Assembly (NCBI GenBank): GCA_963457665.1
Contig: OY735231.1
Location: 41,282,524-41,346,523 of the forward strand
Reading direction: 5' to 3'
DNA: 64,000 nt
From: Thysanoteuthis rhombus
Lineage: Eukaryota > Mollusca > Cephalopoda > Oegopsida > Thysanoteuthidae
Shown here: piece after piece, positions 21,446 to 32,424 of the stretch
Position numbering within the stretch: the stretch's first letter is position 1
Layout of the letters: each line of letters starts with the position of its first letter
Translations under genes and position numbers: made by a program
Notes under the pieces: model-generated
What the model was told of the DNA's origin: nothing
What the model saw: the letters and a program-made list of their open reading frames with translations, nothing else
Database searches by the model: none

Positions 21446-21582
21446 TTTCATATACGACGTTTCGGCCGATTCACTTCTACGACCCGCTTCATTTGTGAAA
21501 CGTCATATCTCTTTTATTATACATATTACATTTTACACCTGAAGAGGGCCGTTGAAATGAATCAGCCAAAACGTCTATATCG
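21446..21582. repeat. Palindromic element with CGTTTCGGC arms
   Basis: The left arm 21451-21490 (TATACGACGTTTCGGCCGAT…) and the right arm 21541-21579 (reverse complement TATAGACGTTTTGGCTGATT…) form an imperfect inverted repeat of about 40 bp around a 50-bp centre. The right arm contains CTGAAGA (21539-21545) and AAAACGTC (21568-21575) separated by a short imperfect stem. The same layout recurs on a larger scale at 49.2-49.7 kb. Confidence 0.7.
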
Positions 21583-21704
21583 GAATTTAAAAGAAGAGTT
21601 CAAATTGTCTGTAATAAAGATGGTATATCAATATAACATTTCTACTATTACAATTATGTCACTGATCAATCGGGGAGAGACAAGTTATGAGTTCAAGTGC
21701 AAAC

Positions 21705-21830
21705 CATAAGAGTTCTGGTAGCTCAATCGATAGAGCAATTGTCGTTCATACACAGTCTTCCCGATTTAAAACAGTTGTGCGTTTGAGTCCTGCCTATTTA
21801 TTCTTTATTTATTTCTGATCCATTATATTT
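21705..21830 (+). repeat. tRNA-derived SINE fragment
   Basis: GGTAGCTCAATCGATAGAGC (A box) and GTGCGTTTGAGTCCTGCC (B-box-like) are about 50 bp apart, followed by a T-rich tail TTTATTCTTTATTTATTTC. Spacing and boxes fit a tRNA-derived head. The sequence between them does not fold as a tRNA by eye. Confidence 0.55.
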
Positions 21831-21974
21831 ACTCTCTGCCGTAGACTGGAGATCAGAGTAGTTGAAACAGCTATTTACTGCTATTGCTCATCAATTGTGA
21901 ATGATTTGATTGCTTGATAGACCTTTACATTTACCTAGTGCAACTAATCTCCATTAAATCTCTAAAATAAATCA

Positions 21975-22520
21975 TTATAAGTTGGCAAGCCTTTGGCAGA
22001 GCAAACTTAACCTTCAAGAACAATAAATGTCATTAGTCTTAGAAAGAAAGATCGACAACCAAATCAACGTCTCGATTGTCACCTGCGGAGCTGAAGCATG
22101 GAGACTTACCAAATGCCGACTCTCAAATTGAGAACTATGCAACGTGCATAGGAAAGAATCATGCTCACAATCACGTGGAGAGTTCACAAAAAATCATATA
22201 ACATTCGAAAACAAACAGGGGTCAGAGGTATCAAAGAAACCAAGGAAAAACTTGAATGGCGATGAGCTGCTTCTTATTCTTGCAATAATGTCAGGCAACC
22301 GTTAGACAACACAACATAGATTCTCAGAGATCGCATGCAAAACTCTGACCTGCAAGGAAATAAGAGACCCTGACAGAGTAGACATTTTTAAAGAGAAGCT
22401 CAGCGACACTCATGATACAGAGGCCAGGCAAATCTGGGGAAAGGTCTATAGACGCAAGAATGCTGCTATTGCTGCTGCTGCTGCTGATAATGATGATGAT
22501 GATGATGATGATTATGCTGT

Positions 22521-22558
<38 letters not shown>

Positions 22559-22560
22559 GC
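21975..22560 (+). mobile_element. RTE-like LINE, 3' end with long (GAT)n tail
   Basis: Plus-strand copy running from the WQAFGRANLTFKNN region (AAGTTGGCAAGCCTTTGG) through VTCGAEAWRLTKC-like, LRTMQRA and RIMLTIT-like segments, and ending in the RSYAKL-type segment. Then comes GCTGCTATTGCTGCTGCTGC and a GAT array of about 60 bp (22491-22557) broken by ATTATGCTG. The long array marks the 3' terminus of this family. Confidence 0.86.
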
Positions 22561-22597
22561 AATGTAGTCTTTCTACTTCTCATCTCTCAGTCTACAA

Positions 22598-22860
22598 TTG
22601 CGGCGCTTCACTGACAAGACCAGAATCAGCATAGCCGTCGACGATACAGAGTGCAAACAGGGTAACTGCTCTAGACTCATTAGCCGAGCTCAGTTTCCCA
22701 AATTTCGAATCGCTACGGCCTTCTTCCATGGGGAAAAAACTGAAGTAGTATGGCCATGTCAAAAGAACCGACGGCTACTCAAAAGACATCTTGCAAGCCA
22801 CGTTTCAGGGCAAAAGGAGAAAATGCAAGGCATAGCAAAAAATAAGCTGAAATGATATCA
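22598..22860 (+). mobile_element. Non-LTR retrotransposon RT C-terminal fragment (type 4)
   Basis: Abuts the GAT tail of the previous element. In two frames it encodes a CFRRLLRI-like stretch weakly and, clearly, the WYGHV-KR-DG-KD-LQ-TFQGKRR segment (about 22748-22825), e.g. YGHVKRTDGYSKDILQATFQ. This pattern (LKWYGHVTRSDGLAKTILQGTVQGGRRRGRQ in many invertebrate LINEs) differs from the RTE-like family next to it. The published-type pattern is from memory of the family in general, not a search. Confidence 0.62.
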
Positions 22861-23040
22861 TCTCTGAGTACATCTGCTCTGTTATCATGTTTGCTTAACA
22901 CGTAAAGGGTCCTTGGTTCGATTCCATGAGCGAAGAATGTGGAAAACTCTTCATTAGGACAAATTTCCGTGCAACTGATTGGATGGAGCGACGTGATTAG
23001 GGTAAGGTTGTCTTTTCTGTGAATTTTAATCATGCCAAAA
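22861..23040 (+). repeat. tRNA-like SINE fragment
   Basis: CTTGGTTCGATTCCATGAGC at 22913-22932 is a good B box. Upstream TCTGCTCTGTTATCATGTTTG is a poor A box. The body includes GAAGAATGTGGAAAACTC. Confidence 0.4.
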
Positions 23041-24250
23041 AAGTGGTCACAAAACTTGTAGGTATAAAGTGTTGGTGTCGACTTGAGACTTCAAGAGACA
23101 CACACAACAGAAATTGTGACTTTGTCACCGACCTCGACATTCCATTTGGAATTGTGTCTTAGGCTTTACTTTGAAACTATCACTGAATAGACCTGACAAA
23201 GTTGCGCTGAAACGCAGTTATTATCACATTATCTGCACAGATGGAGAGAGTTAATGTGTTGATCAGGGAAGTGACCCTAAGTCCAAACTCGTTTAAGGGA
23301 CAAATGACAACCACAAAGAACTCCTCAGACTGAATTGTAAAAATTATTTTGACCACGTACTTTCATTCTAATACATCAGTTTTAAGTATATTTTAGCAGA
23401 GATAAATATATCATACTGGAAATAAGTGAGGATACGATGCTTTGTGGTGCATGGGGTGCTATACAAAAATACGGGAAATTTGAACGGCGAACGCGACTAA
23501 AATGTAATACAGACTTCGGATTCAATTCTTTGTGAGCATAATCCTGTGTTGACAATTGTGCAAACAGCCTGAGAGAACTATTTTAGACGGTAGAAAATAG
23601 GGGTCACAGTAAGTATTCTTTTTTCCCTTTCTGTAATTTGTTTACAATTCGTAAAGATGGAATAATGGGCAAAAATTCTTCGATAGAAACTCTGAAAAGG
23701 AGGCAGGGCTGAAAGAGGGGAGAACGTATTGACAAATGTTCCCCAGGGTCTCAATGGAGGGGGACTCAAAAGTGTCGTGAATTATACTTTATCTTTTGCA
23801 TTTCTATTGGAATTATACAACAAGAATATATTCTACATTCATGATTTACATGAATAATGATTCAGTCTTTCGGGTTGTTTTCCACCTAATATGTGACAGT
23901 GCATGTCTATTTATTAAAAGTGTTCTTTTTCTATCAAATCAAATCACTTAATGTTGGGGAAAACTCTTCAAGAAGCCACGCCCCTGAGCCGCCAAATCTC
24001 TAGAATCCTGTTATAATTGGAATCAGAAAATTAGATGCATTTGTTCCGGCAGACGCAATTCGTCTTAAGACGGTTAATTAAAGTTGGCTCACTCGACTTG
24101 TTAAATAACCTCAGCATGAGAACGAAAAACCGTTTAGTAATTCAGTCTGAAGTTGCATAATGGAACAAGAAGACGATGAATCAGACATTTTTAAAGGAAA
24201 TTTCTCAGGAACTCTCAGGTCAAAGTTCTGATCGTCAAAGGTTTTATTCA
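23041..24250. other. Unassigned stretch
   Basis: About 1.2 kb with no gene. At 23190-23224 ACCTGACAAAGTTGCGCTGA followed by AACGCAGTTATTATC resembles the CTGANGA…GAAACG motifs at 21.5 and 49.5 kb, without an inverted partner. Confidence 0.4.
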
Positions 24251-24254
24251 CAAC

Positions 24255-24560
24255 AAAGTTGTGAAAAAAAAACTGCTCTTACGCTGGCTACAGCTTCAGT
24301 CGTTCATGCTTGGACTAATTTCACCTTACCATCCATTCGGATTGATAGCATTATGTGGATTAGATTTTGGAACTTCGAACACCCGAGATGGCGTCACTCA
24401 TTTCACTCTGCCCTATTTCACTCATAGCTAAAGGGAAAGATGAATCGCTCGCGCTCACGCAGGGTATTGGTGCCAATTGAACACAAACTGTTGCAACCGG
24501 AGTTTTAACTTGGCTCGCTGAGGTCCATTTTCCTTAGGACCCGCCCGTCTCTCTGATGGC
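24255..24560 (+). repeat. Dispersed repeat family F, copy 1
   Basis: Collinear with 57350-57600: CTCTTACGCTGGCWACARCTTC, then YTAATTTCACCTTACC/YTAACTTTACTACTG, then near the right end GGTRTTRGTGCSAA and ACAAACTGTYSCA. Spans about 250 bp; function and termini unknown. The 57-kb copy adjoins a Tc1-like transposase fragment, so it could be the non-coding part of such an element. Confidence 0.5.
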
Positions 24561-24704
24561 AGAGGGAGTATGTGAATTTTTGCCTTCGTCTTTTGTTCTC
24601 TCCAAGAGTTTTGCAGATTTTGAATTACCATAAGTCTTGAATTGTCAATTGCTTTGGTGCTTCAAAATGGAATCAATGTCATATAATGAATAATATATCA
24701 TATT

Positions 24705-24818
<114 letters not shown>

Positions 24819-24819
24819 G

Positions 24820-26200
24820 GTAACTCTCTTAACGAGGACAACCGTTATACAAAATGTCTTGTTAGATGAAAATTAGGGGAATAATTACACCATAAGAATT
24901 TCAGTAGTTTGTGGCAAACATAAAAATGTCGAACCCTTAAGACCTTAATAATAACTTTGTAGATAATGTATAATGATTATCGATACAAATTAAAATGTTA
25001 TAGATAAATACATAATTATGTTCAACATAATTCACCAATATCTGAAGATGATCACCTTGATACTAGGCGTAAATCTAGATAATTATGGATGAAACCTGGA
25101 TAATTCTGGATGATTTAGTAAAATTTCGTTTTGTTTTTTTGTTTTTTTTTGTATCGGTCGGCCAAGATTATTAACTCCAGATAAATTCCTAGAATGGATC
25201 AGTGGAGATAAATTCTAAAACATTGTGTGTTCACACAGCAAACACAAAATAAGGTTAGTACACGGCTAGTTTGATTGGTCACAAACGAAGAAAAAGGATA
25301 AACGAAATGAAAAGGAGGATAATGAGATTTTTATTCACAGATGAATGAAAAGAAAGTTAGGAATTGACGAAAAGCGCAGAGTTGTTAGGCGAGATTTACC
25401 ACAGTAAATAAAGAGGTGACGTGAATGATGAGCGAAAAAGGAATGTCTCCTGTGGGAAAGAAAATCAAGTTTCGAATTTCCATCAGATTTGGTCAAATAT
25501 AGCCACTTGAATACTTTCCTTGGAAGTCCTTTCAAACCACATTGAGTGCTCACTTTTGTATAAATGTGTTCTTTGAAAAGAAGGGAGAAAGTTCTTTAGA
25601 GAATAAGAGGGATTACTTCGTACATGAAAATGTGTGTATGCAAAAACTGTGCCTGTCTAAAAACTGCCCTAACTAAAAGACTTAGCAAATCAGATCATAG
25701 AGAGAATTAAAATTTACCGTCGATAGGTTTAAATAACATGAACATAACGAAATTTTATCTAATTGGTAGATCTGTTCAACATCAAGGAGGAAGAAACAAA
25801 GAATTTATCATTCTTTTAGAAATCTTCAGCGTGTTTTGAGTATTGCAATGGATCATTTCTAAGACAGAAAACTCAAAAAATCACTTATTTCATATTCATA
25901 ATTCTTGTAAGAAAAATAGGATCTACACTAGCAAACTGATGATCTCTCGGTAAGAGATTTAGTTCACAATTAGGGCCTCTCCCCGAATGAAGTCCTTCGC
26001 TATGAAAGGTACCATTGTATATGATAACATGATTTATGTGATAAATAGCTAGTTGAGTCCAACTTGAGAAATAAAAGCGATGATGTATTTTTTTACCATT
26101 CAGATTATGAGGATGAGAATGCGTTAAGAAAGCCAAAGCATTAATGGGATCATGAAAATTGATTCTTAAGTGAAGAGAATTGATTAAGAAATATACACAC
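24820..26200. other. Unassigned stretch
   Basis: 1.4 kb, AT-rich. Minus-strand frames of 72 and 83 codons show no recognisable domain. No repeat is shared with the rest of the window. Confidence 0.4.
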
Positions 26201-26201
26201 G

Positions 26202-26565
26202 TGTCTGGTTAGTTACTCAATAGAAACCGTCACATAGTATTTTATCAGCAAGCTGTGTCAGGGGGGGGCCATTAGAAAATTAGAAAAATTGGTGATCTGA
26301 ACAAATAACTTCTTTAGTCTTTGGTTGAAAAGTGATTACTGAAAAAATGATTTTAAAGAGAAAACTCTTATATAGCCTGACACCAACTAAAAGGCCAATT
26401 TAGCAAATTATTACATTGCAAATCGCCCCCTGTACTTAGAAAAAAATGCTTTTATAATACATCAATAGAGTAAATGGTTAAATTTTCAGCCCACAAACTC
26501 CATTGGTGCGACCTGTAATCATGATATATACATACTCTCAAAATCAAATATCATAGTGAACCAAC
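26202..26565 (-). repeat. Dispersed repeat family A, copy 4
   Basis: Plus-strand reading: GTCTGGTTAGTTACTCAATA, GAAACCGTCACATAG, AGCAAGCTGTGTCAGG, AGTGATTACTGAAAAAATG, TTGCAAATCGCCCCC and ACTCCATTGGTGCGACCTGT. Nearly full length but ends before the GACAGTTTT block. Confidence 0.78.
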
Positions 26566-26569
26566 AGAA

Positions 26570-27195
26570 AGATGTTCTATTTTAGAGAGACAGACAGAGA
26601 CAGAGAGACAGGTAGATTCTGCTGTAATATCTAATTTGACGCTAGAAAACCTTTGAATTCCAGAAACCAGAGATCACTGCGATGGTATTTATAAAAAAAT
26701 TCGGCCTCTGAGTCGAACAACTCTTCATTACGTGGTGTATATTTTTCAACTACTAAAATCTGACTTTTTTTGGTTGGTATCTTCCTTCCATCAAAATGTT
26801 TCAAGAAAACTAATCGTTCAGGCCTGTCCAGAGACTAAAGGTCAGTTATCTAGGCCACAAACTCATTGCAATCTTTCCAAGCTTATAACGTGGTTTCATA
26901 ATTGAAATTATGCTGAAAGGAATTCTGAAATATAGACATTCACACGTTTGGTCAGGCCATATTAGTCAGTTAGGGTAATGACGCAAGTCTTAATTGGTCG
27001 ATGAATAAGCGGCTAATTATCAGTCCAATGAGTTCTCAAGAAGCTTAAAATCAATTAGACAAAGACAAGAAGACAAGGTATGCAAAATAAAAGGCATCAA
27101 CAACCACACGTTATGGAAAAAAACAACTAGACGAGAACAAAAGTACTAAGCAAAATAATCACCTAGAAAGTAAAAGAAATATCGTATTTAAAGTG
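26570..27195. other. Unassigned stretch
   Basis: Nothing recognised; a short GA-rich tract at 26584-26612. Confidence 0.4.
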
Positions 27196-27200
27196 AATGT

Positions 27201-27603
27201 ATGAATTATAAATTGCGTTATAATCTGTAGGAACTTCCTGTCGTTACACGATGAATATATCATTGAATTCAGACGACGTAAATAGAATAAACAATTGAAG
27301 AAGATGGGGTTGCCACGGGTAATCGAACCTGCTACTGATATGTAGCAGCTTCAACGTAGTGATGGACTTGCCATTGTGCCAAACAGCCCGATGATAGCTT
27401 AATGACTGAATAACTGCTTTCAGCCCGAATTCTACGTTGAAGTAGCAACGTATCTATAACAGGTTTGATTCCTACGGCAACACCATTTTCTTCAATTGTA
27501 TATTCTATTCACGTTATCTAAATTGAACGATATATTTACTGTGCAATGACAGGAAATCATTTCAAATAAGTTTCAATGGAATATAACGCAATTTATAATT
27601 CAT
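27201..27603. mobile_element. Foldback element with tRNA-like modules in both arms
   Basis: A 21-bp perfect terminal inverted repeat (27201-27221 and 27583-27603; first bases ATGAATTATAAATTGC) is followed by arms of about 160-190 bp that remain collinear as inverted repeats: AATAGAATAAACAATTGAAG against its mate CTTCAATTGTATATTCTATT, then GGGTTGCCACGGGTAATCGA against TTTGATTCCTACGGCAACAC, ending in the mates CTTCAACGTAG and CTACGTTGAAG. Each arm carries a B-box-like motif pointing outward: minus strand GGTTCGATTACC, plus strand GGTTTGATTCC. The central loop has GCCATTGTGCCAAACAGCCC, whose reverse complement resembles an A box (TGGCACAATGGC). It looks like two tRNA-type SINEs fused head to head. 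Related copies: 46840-47195 and 37368-37600. Confidence 0.78.
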
Positions 27604-27604
27604 T

Positions 27605-28275
27605 CTGTCAGACCATTTATGTCTATTTCTCAAATACATAACAATGTACAACAATCTTGGATAAATAGATGATCAAGTTGAAGGAATATGTACGACCATC
27701 TGCTGATTTTGTCCGATATTACATTTTTCTTTTAGTTCGTTGAAAGTCGAATTTCTTCTTTACGAATATGCTTTTCAAGGGTACATTTGAAGGAGGTTTC
27801 TTTGATGTACCTGATGTTTGGCTGAGTTTGTTCCAAGACTGGTCACTCTGTCATGCATAAAGTACCCTCTTGGTCCTTCTGCTTCGTGCACTTGAAGTTT
27901 GTACTCATGTCCCTGCGTTTTGTTTTGTTTTGTTTTGTCTTGGTGTTTAGTGATGGGATTTTTTTTTTTTTTGGCATATTAACGGGACCAACCTCGGGAA
28001 ATAAGGCAGAAAAGAATAAGAGGCCAAAGTGTCATTTTTTATTCTATTCCCAGAAACATTTAAATTTTTACATTTCTGAATCATTTGGCCAAGATTGTGT
28101 CCTCTCCATCAATCATCAGTCAAATGAATTATCGAAAGTCTTTAAATTATTCAGACTGAATCTGAATAATACAACCCAACTCCATCTTGCTAAAATTTAA
28201 CGACTGAGACATTGAACGGCAAATTACAGAAAAGCTTGCTACACCCTCGAGCAAAAAAAAAAAACCCAAAAAACA
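27605..28275. other. Unassigned stretch
   Basis: A plus-strand frame of 115 codons (27853-28200) has a hydrophobic start but no recognisable domain, and it crosses a T-run. I do not call it a gene. Confidence 0.4.
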
Positions 28276-28279
28276 CGCA

Positions 28280-28475
28280 TTCCATCATATGAAAGATTGT
28301 ATTACCATTGAAAACATATGGACACTTATTTACGCCAAATTGGCCGGGAGAAAATTTGGTAGTACTGACCAGCTGTGGGAAGTAGTCAAATATGATTTGA
28401 ACTTCATTGATTCTGCACACTGCAAACAACTGTCGGGCAGCTTACCCAAATGTCTCAGATTTCTGAAAGAAAACA
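28280..28475 (+). mobile_element. Tc1/mariner-type transposase, C-terminal fragment
   Basis: The frame from 28289 encodes MKDCITIENIWTLIYAKLAG then RKFGSTDQLWEVVKYDL. This matches the transposase end in which the third catalytic acidic residue lies in (SPDL)NPIENLW, followed by a helix with LKxKLxxR and ELxxxVxxEW, then a SMPKR-like turn (here SGSLPKCLRF). The Asn-Pro before IEN is replaced by Thr (ITIENIW). No N-terminal DNA-binding part, no catalytic DD upstream and no terminal inverted repeats were found, so this is a truncated relic. Confidence 0.72.
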
Positions 28476-28594
28476 AAGGAAAGCAGTTCATACTAAAACG
28501 TACTCTGCACCAAACACTGCGTGCTCTATTATATACCTTCGTCGAATTTTCACCTATGATTATGAGAATGAAAGGATAATTGCAAAACGTTTTG

Positions 28595-28765
28595 TTACAG
28601 AGTATAAACCATGACATGAGAAAATACCAACTAGACATAATATGCTTACGAGAAATAGAAATCCCAGGGGGAATCAATAAGAAATAAACCGATGGACAGC
28701 ATTACGAGAGCTGGAAGTGTATGGTCTCCTGTTGATGACGGTGGGAGATTTCACCAATTAAAGTA
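28595..28765 (+). mobile_element. LINE apurinic-like endonuclease fragment
   Basis: Translation gives HDMRKYQLDIICLREIEIPG (28609-28668), which fits the early part of the LINE AP-endonuclease domain (Y-LDILCLQEVR-PG). The catalytic-site QET/QEV position reads REI, so the active-site Glu is kept but its neighbour is changed. Stop codons follow at once. Only this domain scrap is visible, about 130 bp after the transposase fragment. Confidence 0.5.
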
Positions 28766-30120
28766 GCCACATAAAAGGCAAAGAGATTATGCTGTTCCTT
28801 TTGATTTCAAAATTTGATTTTAAAATCCTAATTTTGCTTATATACTAACCACTGGCACTGGTAAAAGAAAACACAACTGCCTTAGCCATCAAGCAGATTA
28901 AAAAACACCACCGATACCGAGTAATGAATTATGGTATCTTTTACATTGGATAAAAACAAAAGTCAAATAAAATCAAAAGAAGTCAAAACAAAATTGCATT
29001 AGACTCGCCTGGTCTTGTACGATTAGCAGCTGTTGATCATGTGGGAAACATTTCATTGTGATTCAGAAAATCATCCCCATGAGGATATCAAACTCCACAC
29101 TACGCTCAATAATGCAAATCAAAAGCCCCCAAACCCTCGGACGGGCCTGAATGCGAGCAATAAGAAATGAATGCAGCAATGTAATAAACAAAGATATGTT
29201 TTTTTACAAGACTACAGACTCCATTTATAAATGTGAATCTGATCGTGGGACGATTCTAATATATTGGGTTGCAATTCAGGTGGGTGAAAAAGCGCTCCAT
29301 GACTGAATCATGCAAAAGAGAAGAGACCGACCAGATTTCACAACTGATTTACAACCAGAAGTCGAATTTACGGTCGTCATTGCGGCAGATGTACTTAAAA
29401 AACCTCTTCAATCAACGACATAAAAACTACGATGGAAACTATTCACTGTTTTAGCTTGAGATCAGCAAATTATAATTTCTTCTTGGTTTAATTTTTCCTT
29501 TAGTGTAAAACTCTAAATTCTGATAAACTTATGAATTTAACATTATATTATTACACCTCTTCAGCACGAAAAATGTTCTATTATACCATGTGGGACATCA
29601 AATGTATTGTACTGTTGAGATGGAACATGTACCAGAATATGGCAAGGACCACTGATTTATAACCTTACAAGTTATATGCTACAGTTGCCTGGGACAAAGT
29701 TTACAATTCAAATCCCAATAATACCATTGATTATGTGGTAAACTAGTTTCTTTTCATAGATTGTTCCTAAACATGTTAATAGAAATGAGAAGTAGGAATA
29801 AAACGTCTATGAATCGTCCTTTCACGGTAAGTAAGGTTGAATAAATCAAGTTTGGAATAGTTCTTCTCTGCAGTGATTCGATTTAGTTGCTAGGATCTAC
29901 ATTGTGTGTAAGTATCGATGGAGGTTATTTGTGGAACTGATCCAATGCGAAATGTTCACTTCAAGTGCAGAATTGTGGGTGGACATCTCATTAACTGCGC
30001 AAAGGCATCTACGATACAGGGTCGGCACAAGGTATCGGCAACACTGGATGTCGCCCAGGGCACTAAGTGTTCGGGGACGCCTGTCATGTGTTTGAAATAG
30101 TTAGATACATGCATACATAT
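28766..30120. other. Unassigned stretch
   Basis: No recognised element. 29890-30105 has two overlapping open frames of 60-63 codons and is less AT-rich than its surroundings. It could be a decayed coding repeat, but I do not recognise it. Confidence 0.4.
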
Positions 30121-30124
30121 ATAC

Positions 30125-30200
30125 AGACGGACCAAGTTGAAAGCCTAAAAGACCTATGTTGACTGTTTTGATGACAGTTTTGCTTGACTGTTTCTAATAA
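30125..30200 (-). repeat. Dispersed repeat family A, terminal fragment
   Basis: GACCAAGTTGAAAGCCTAAA, CCTATGTTGACTGTTTTGAT and GACAGTTTTGC match the block that lies at the plus-strand right end of reverse-oriented copies (compare 39905-39950). Only about 75 bp. Confidence 0.65.
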
Positions 30201-30204
30201 TATA

Positions 30205-30275
30205 CATCAAAGGGCGCCGAAGCTCAGCCTGTCTGGGGCACCGGCAACCCCAGCTGCGGCCCTGCAGGAATATAA
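30205..30275. other. Short GC-rich island
   Basis: A block of about 60 bp (GGGCGCCGAAGCTCAGCC, CACCGGCAACCCCAGCTGCG) stands out sharply from the AT-rich surroundings. No promoter, RNA or repeat identity recognised. Confidence 0.5.
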
Positions 30276-32335
30276 TATCACAGAGAAACGCTTACCCGTT
30301 TTAATAAACAATAATTCTGTAAAATCCTTTCTCTTTTAGATAAGAATTGAAATAGAAAAAAAAACAAACTTACATTCTTTGCACTGAAACGTTCGTACAG
30401 TGTAAATAAATAAACCAAGTCAAGAAACTTCAGAGGTGTGCACATCGGTACCTGCTAGCAAACGGAGCATTCACATCCCGAATCCTTGGATCAGGCTTTC
30501 TAATTTCGAGTAAGAGGATTTTAGAGTTGGAACCTTATAATAAATAAAGGATTATGGTGTAATACGATTGTTTTATACAACCACAACTCGATGTTCCCAT
30601 TTAAAAATGTGTATTATTATCCGCTGGTGCTCGCTTCATCGTTTTATGATAAGGCAAGGTCATGCTTTTCCGTCAACAGTCAACTGTACAATCTGATTCC
30701 TGGATCAAACATTAGGTCGTACTTACACTACAAATGGTAGTGAGTGCAACGCACCTTTTCCCTGGATGTAATGGTTTCGTATGAGAGAATTCCTACTCAG
30801 TCATATTCCGAATATATTTTCTTTTGTCCCCCCCAATCCTTGAAATATATGCTTTTGCCCCAACCCCGGAAATATATGATTTTTAACCCACCACCCTCTG
30901 TGGAAAGGTGGCAGCAGACGCCTATGAATCGGCCTGTATCTTCTCTATAATTGTTGTTAGTAACTTTCTTTTCTGTTCTTTTTATTTCCTTTGTTAGTTT
31001 TATAAACTGTTGCAATAAAGATTAGATATAATGCGTTGAATGTTTTATGCTCAACTGATTCAGCGTCTGAGGCTGAATTTTATTGAGGGTGTAGGCCTCT
31101 CATTTGCTGACAATGTGGTCGTGCTCTAATTTGCCTGGGTAGGCAGACCGAATATGAGAGCGTTAAGGGTCGAGTACTGATATGATTTGATACAGTTTCT
31201 TCGCATTTTTGGAGACCCTCTATGTACAATGATCATAGCAGGAGAGGGGGTCATTCTGTTCTGAGTAAGATTTGAATCGGTTTTTTTCTGTCTAGAGGCT
31301 GGTGTTTGTACAGCATTGAAAATGAAGCTGATCGGAATAATGTCTCCTTTGTCTGTTTTACATTTCACCTTTAATTAATTAATTCGAGGGAAGGACATGA
31401 TTCTGGAAATGATACTCATTCCTCCGGGCATTATTGGTAAGCGAAAAAAAATCATGTTTCTTATGTTTTCTGAGGTTATATTTATATCATTGTGCATTAT
31501 CAATGAAATTCTATAGAAAAGTTTCATACAACCTTACTATGAAAACAGTCGTAATGCCTCGAACAAAGGCCTCATCTTATCAGATTTCTCTGTTATCAGA
31601 ACAAGACCAAAGTCACAAAAACAAACTGATTTTTTCCCAGGAATTGTGAAATACAGGAATAGCTTAAGATCTTATGTAAAAAAAAACAAACAAAAAAAAA
31701 CGCTTTAAGCGTATAAATAATTCTAAAAATAAGTTTAACAAATTTATATCATCTGGGAAAGAAAATAAATTAATAGGGTGATTAAAAAAGTTATCAGCTG
31801 AAAATATTAGATATTTTAGTGGATAAATAAAATGTGCCTGATCAATCTTTCTTTGTGCTGATAAACTTGCATTTTTTCATCAAGTTCATCCATTTTCATC
31901 ACTTGAATTATAATACATTTTAGTGTTGAACATGTTCATGTAATGTAAATTATATACTGAGACGCCCATAGAATGATTTTTATTTCATGAATAATGGTGA
32001 ACAAGTTATTTGTTGTTTTTTTTTCATAGAATTCAGCCATTCTTTACTTTGCCAAGGGGCCACACTATGCTTTTCAATCCTACTTGGATGGTTGGAGGAT
32101 TTTTATTAGTTATCCCAAGATGTCTATCGATAAAGTTATTTCTGCCGGGAAGCAGGGCATGGGCATTTATATACTGGGTAAATTTTCTTTCCTTTTGTTT
32201 TTTTTTTGGGGGGGGGGGGTCTGTAGTTTTGTTTCAAATTTACAGTGATAAACGATGAGAAATTTCAGTTCTAGCCTTGCTGATCTCTTCGGGTGGGTGA
32301 GAGAGAGATAGATAGAGGGGGATGGAAACAGAAGG
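30276..32335. other. Unassigned stretch
   Basis: Two kb without recognised features. It includes two near-repeats of CCTTGAAATATATGCTTTTG/CCCCGGAAATATATGATTTT at 30837-30885 and an abrupt T10-G12 run at 32198-32219. Minus-strand frames of 72 and 80 codons carry no known domain. Confidence 0.4.
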
Positions 32336-32339
32336 ACTT

Positions 32340-32340
32340 T

Positions 32341-32419
<79 letters not shown>
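32340..32419. repeat. (ATC)n microsatellite
   Basis: About 26 perfect ATC units. This equals (GAT)n on the minus strand, the tail repeat of the RTE-like family, but no RTE body is attached on either side. Confidence 0.97.
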
Positions 32420-32424
32420 CGAAA

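Noticed and set aside
22479-22557. A CRISPR-like array
   Set aside because: The repeats are 3-bp units without spacers. No repeat-spacer structure exists anywhere in the window.
27853-28200. A small secreted or membrane protein
   Set aside because: The hydrophobic start comes from T-rich low-complexity DNA, with no domain and no supporting context.
29904-30100. A short coding exon in two overlapping frames
   Set aside because: The local rise in GC and open frames are suggestive, but I cannot match any family or find splice context.
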